In this document: positions 61,271-64,000 of the stretch, one piece after another
Layout of the letters: every line of letters starts with the position of its first letter
How positions within the stretch are numbered: the first letter of the stretch is position 1
Assembly: GCA_033064195.1 (NCBI GenBank)
Contig: JARBJD010000190.1
Span: forward strand, 62,001 to 126,000
Direction: 5' to 3'
Length of the DNA stretch: 64,000 bases
DNA from: Blattamonas nauphoetae
Lineage: Eukaryota; Preaxostyla; Oxymonadida
Position numbers and translations under genes: made by a program
Notes under the pieces: model-generated
What the model saw: the letters and a program-made list of their open reading frames with translations, nothing else
Database searches by the model: none
What the model was told of the DNA's origin: nothing

Positions 61271-64000
61271 ATGCATTCACCTCAGCATCCTCCTCCAGAA
61301 TTCTTCCATCCAATCGTGTCCTTCCCACAGCTCCATTATGACGACGGTGACTATGGTGAGATGGCCGCAGAATCAAAACAGATTTTGGAGATGAAGAAGC
61401 ACATTGAAGTGCGTGACAACGCCCTTCGAGAAGCTGAAGCTCGCATTTCCAGGGAACAAGCCTCCGTAAAGGAAAAAGAACGAAAAATTGCTGAACTGGA
61501 AGCCATTATTGAGAATCTGAAGACTCTGCCAAATGATTTGATGGGATCTGGGCTCAATGTTACGCCAATACAATCAGATTCAACTCCAACAGATCTCACT
61601 CGAAAACTCGGGACTCTTGAAGCAACAAATGCTTCTCTGATGGAAAAACTGAAAGCAATGGAAGAAGACTATGATCTCCTCCAAGATGAACTTGAAGAAA
61701 AAGAAGAAGAAATCAACATGATGAAAGAAACCAACGATTCTCTTGAGACTATCCTCTCTCAACAAGAATCAGTGATCTCGTCATTGAAGGCAGATATCAC
61801 GCAGATAAAGGAGAAATATGACCAATCTATTTCACAAAGTCTCGGGGAGCCAGCACACGAAGATGAAGTTGTGAAGGATCTGACCAAAAAGCTTATTGCG
61901 GCCAAACAAGAACTCGACGACGCAGAAGAAGCCTTTGAAGAAGAACGGCAGCGATGGGATGAGAGTTATTGGGAAATTCAGAACAATACAGAAATGTTAC
62001 AGACTGAGTTGAAGTTACAGAAGAAGGAAAACGAGAAGCTAAAAGAATTGTTGACAGCGAGCAGGAAACCGTTAGAAAAGAATGTCATTGAGCTGCAGAA
62101 GACAACAAAGCAGGTCAACGATCTAAAAGCGAAACTGGCAGAGATGGACAAGGCGAGCAAAAGTGAGAGCGAGAAATCGAAGCAGAAGATAGACTCGCTC
62201 CTAAAAGATCTGGAAAAGGAACGTGCAAAGAAGAGTGATGATGCTCAAGGACAGGAGCAGCTTATTCTGTCACTTCGGAAGGAGTTGGAAACAGCCCAAC
62301 AAACAGTCCAGCAACTTCAAGACGAGAACGAGGATCTCACTGATCAGCTTGAAATCGCCCGCAAACAGGCGAAGAAAGAGCCGAGGGGAAAGGCCATGGA
62401 CGAGAAATTGTTGGAACAGCAGCGAATCGTTGATCAAGAACAGCAGAAGCTAAAAGTGATGATTGAAGAAAGGGAGAGACGAGACAAGGAACTGACGGCG
62501 ATGGAGCTTGAACAGGAGAACTTGAGAAGGATGTTGGAGGAAGTTAAGGGCGAATTACAAAAAGTGGAGGAACAGCGGGATTTGATCGAAAAGACATTGG
62601 CGAGCAGGACAGAAGAACTCCAAAAAATGAAAGAAATGAAAGAAACGATGGAAGAACAATATGAAAATGAAAGAAAGGGCAAAGAGGAGGCAGAAGAGCG
62701 ACTAAACACGATTGCCTTAGAACAGTCAGAAAGAGCGGAACAGAAACAGATTCGGAAGACGGAAAAAGCGAAGGTGAAAATTGAGGCTGAGAGACAACAG
62801 CAGCAGGAGAACGAGGAGAGAGAGATGAGAGAGACACAACTTCGAGAAGAGGAAGAACGAAGAAGGGAGGAAGAAGCACAGAAATGGAAGGAGGAGACAG
62901 AGGAGAGATGGAAGGAGCAGATGCGACGAGTCCAAAGGGAACGAGAAGAAAGAGAGGCTGAAATGAAGGAAGGGACGAGGATGGCAAGAGAAGATTGGGA
63001 GGTGAGGGAGCTGATCGAGCGTGAACAGTGGATGGCATCGACGAGACAGGAAGTTGAGATGGAAGTGAGGGCGAGAATGAAAAAGGAAGAGGAAGAGATG
63101 AGAGAAGTGATTGAAGAGGAGAGAAGAGTGTGGGAGGAAGAGAAGGGGCGGAGAGAAGAGGAAGAACTGAAGGAGAGGATGAGAGAGCGTCGGACACAGG
63201 CAGAGAAAGATCAGCAGAACGAAGAGTTGACAAAGGAAAGAGAAGCTGAAGAAGAAAGGCTGAGAAAAGAAAATGAAGAGTCGGAACGAGCGAGGGAGGA
63301 AGAGAGGCAGCGAGAGGAAGACGACAGAAGAGCCACATTCGACGAGGAGAGACGAGTGTGGAGGGAGGAGCGAGAGAGATTGGAACAAACATTTTGGGAA
63401 TCGTTCGAAAGGCTGGGAATGGAGAAGGCAGAATGGGAACAGAGGAGAGAGGAGAAGAGACGGAAGGTGGAAATGGAGGAGATGAAGAGACAGACACTGA
63501 TCGAGCACACTGCTGCCTTGCGAAGGGAGGAAGAGGAAAGGAGGAGGAGAGAAGAGAAGGAGAGCGAGGAGAGGAGCAAGCTGAGTGAGATTGAGATGAA
63601 CAGACTGAAGGAAGAGAAAGAGGTGCTTCGAGTGGAAGTGGAGGAGTTGAGAGCACAGGTCGGGAAGTATGCTCGAGATGAAGAAGAGGAGAAGAGGAAG
63701 AGGGAGGAACGAGAAAGAAGGGAGGATGAGGAGGAGAGAGCAAGGGAAGAAGAGAGGGGGAGAATCGTCGAGCAAGAACACCTCACATCAGAAACAGCAG
63801 AATCAGTGATAACCGACGACACATCCACTCTCGAATCTGGTTCTCGAGAGGAAGAAGACCAGAACAGGCGAGACGAGGAAGAAAACGAAGAGAGGAAAGA
63901 AAAGGAAGAGAACGAAGAAAGGAAGGAGATGGAAGAAAACGAAGAGACGGAAGGGAGGGAAGAGAAAGAAGAGGCAGTTCAACTCGTTGTCAGATTGGAG
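61271..64000 (+). CDS. Giant coiled-coil protein, 3' end beyond the window
   Basis: From ATG 61271 (MHSPQHPPPEFFHPIVSFPQ) the frame is open for exactly 910 codons to the last base of the window, with no stop and no intron needed. After a 35-residue Pro/aromatic head the protein is an almost uninterrupted coiled coil: EMKKHIEVRDNALREAEARI, KLKAMEEDYDLLQDELEEKE, LQTELKLQKKENEKLKELLT, ETAQQTVQQLQDENEDLTDQ. From about residue 510 on it becomes Glu/Arg-dominated (EEERRREEEAQKWKEETEER), then a short Ser/Thr break (TAESVITDDTSTLESGS) and an EE/NE repeat. No motor, head or ATPase motif is present. A structural role (cytoskeleton, cell cortex or Golgi-type golgin) is inference; the C-terminus outside the window would be needed to place it. 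Confidence 0.85.
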   Translation, partial: MHSPQHPPPEFFHPIVSFPQLHYDDGDYGEMAAESKQILEMKKHIEVRDNALREAEARISREQASVKEKERKIAELEAIIENLKTLPNDLMGSGLNVTPIQSDSTPTDLTRKLGTLEATNASLMEKLKAMEEDYDLLQDELEEKEEEINMMKETNDSLETILSQQESVISSLKADITQIKEKYDQSISQSLGEPAHEDEVVKDLTKKLIAAKQELDDAEEAFEEERQRWDESYWEIQNNTEMLQTELKLQKKENEKLKELLTASRKPLEKNVIELQKTTKQVNDLKAKLAEMDKASKSESEKSKQKIDSLLKDLEKERAKKSDDAQGQEQLILSLRKELETAQQTVQQLQDENEDLTDQLEIARKQAKKEPRGKAMDEKLLEQQRIVDQEQQKLKVMIEERERRDKELTAMELEQENLRRMLEEVKGELQKVEEQRDLIEKTLASRTEELQKMKEMKETMEEQYENERKGKEEAEERLNTIALEQSERAEQKQIRKTEKAKVKIEAERQQQQENEEREMRETQLREEEERRREEEAQKWKEETEERWKEQMRRVQREREEREAEMKEGTRMAREDWEVRELIEREQWMASTRQEVEMEVRARMKKEEEEMREVIEEERRVWEEEKGRREEEELKERMRERRTQAEKDQQNEELTKEREAEEERLRKENEESERAREEERQREEDDRRATFDEERRVWREERERLEQTFWESFERLGMEKAEWEQRREEKRRKVEMEEMKRQTLIEHTAALRREEEERRRREEKESEERSKLSEIEMNRLKEEKEVLRVEVEELRAQVGKYARDEEEEKRKREERERREDEEERAREEERGRIVEQEHLTSETAESVITDDTSTLESGSREEEDQNRRDEEENEERKEKEENEERKEMEENEETEGREEKEEAVQLVVRLE

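Noticed and set aside
62544-63781. Long minus-strand open frames opposite the coiled-coil gene
   Set aside because: They are Ser/Leu/Pro-only mirror images of the Glu/Lys/Arg-rich plus strand and have no domain. The plus frame starting at 61271 explains the region.

Overview
The window looks like nuclear DNA of an oxymonad (Preaxostyla, anaerobic flagellate), most likely Blattamonas or a close relative. This is an inference from recognisable gene families (Ser/Thr-rich beta-helix receptor kinases, an armadillo-like helical family, SPRY genes with a GDCVRMEVDMD-type core), not from a database match. Genes are short, close together and on both strands. Many have GT...AG introns of 29-130 bp. 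TAA, TAG and TGA all serve as stops, so the code appears standard.

Layout. 0-9 kb: the 3' end of a helical gene, a cysteine-free secreted peroxiredoxin-like gene (-), a long receptor pseudokinase (+) and a kinase/SPRY gene (-) whose N-lobe is cut off by a DNA transposon. 9.2-15.5 kb: that transposon (spliced 648-aa transposase), repeat-rich spacer and a broken, internally duplicated coiled-coil gene. 15.5-18.8 kb: two armadillo-like genes. 19.0-30.6 kb: a nested mobile block. The outer tyrosine-recombinase (DIRS-like) element has inverted ends and an internal complementary region. It is interrupted by a second, more complete DIRS element (gag-like, RT/RNase H, tyrosine recombinase) and by a 2.2-kb Tc1-like element. 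30.7-39.1 kb: a coiled-coil/SPRY gene, a compact divergent pair (EF-hand protein and long-chain acyl-CoA synthetase) and another armadillo-like gene. 39.6-59.2 kb: an array of seven single-SPRY genes with three ultrashort introns each at fixed positions, broken up by three hAT-type elements with exact 8-bp target duplications, by small MITE-like elements and by repeated spacers. 59.5-64 kb: a DHHC palmitoyltransferase gene and a coiled-coil reading frame of at least 910 codons that runs off the window.

Main themes. (1) Several insertions can be undone on paper. Removing the element and one target copy restores an exon of exactly the family length (SPRY copy 1) or an open frame (armadillo-like gene at 50 kb), which fixes the element boundaries. 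(2) A spliced transposase with an HGK...CD motif shares its end sequence with an 860-bp non-autonomous element 41 kb away. (3) Two hAT elements carry coding-like fragments unrelated to a transposase, suggesting gene-fragment capture. (4) SPRY copies expand as gene-plus-spacer modules. The array and the mobile elements together account for about half the window.
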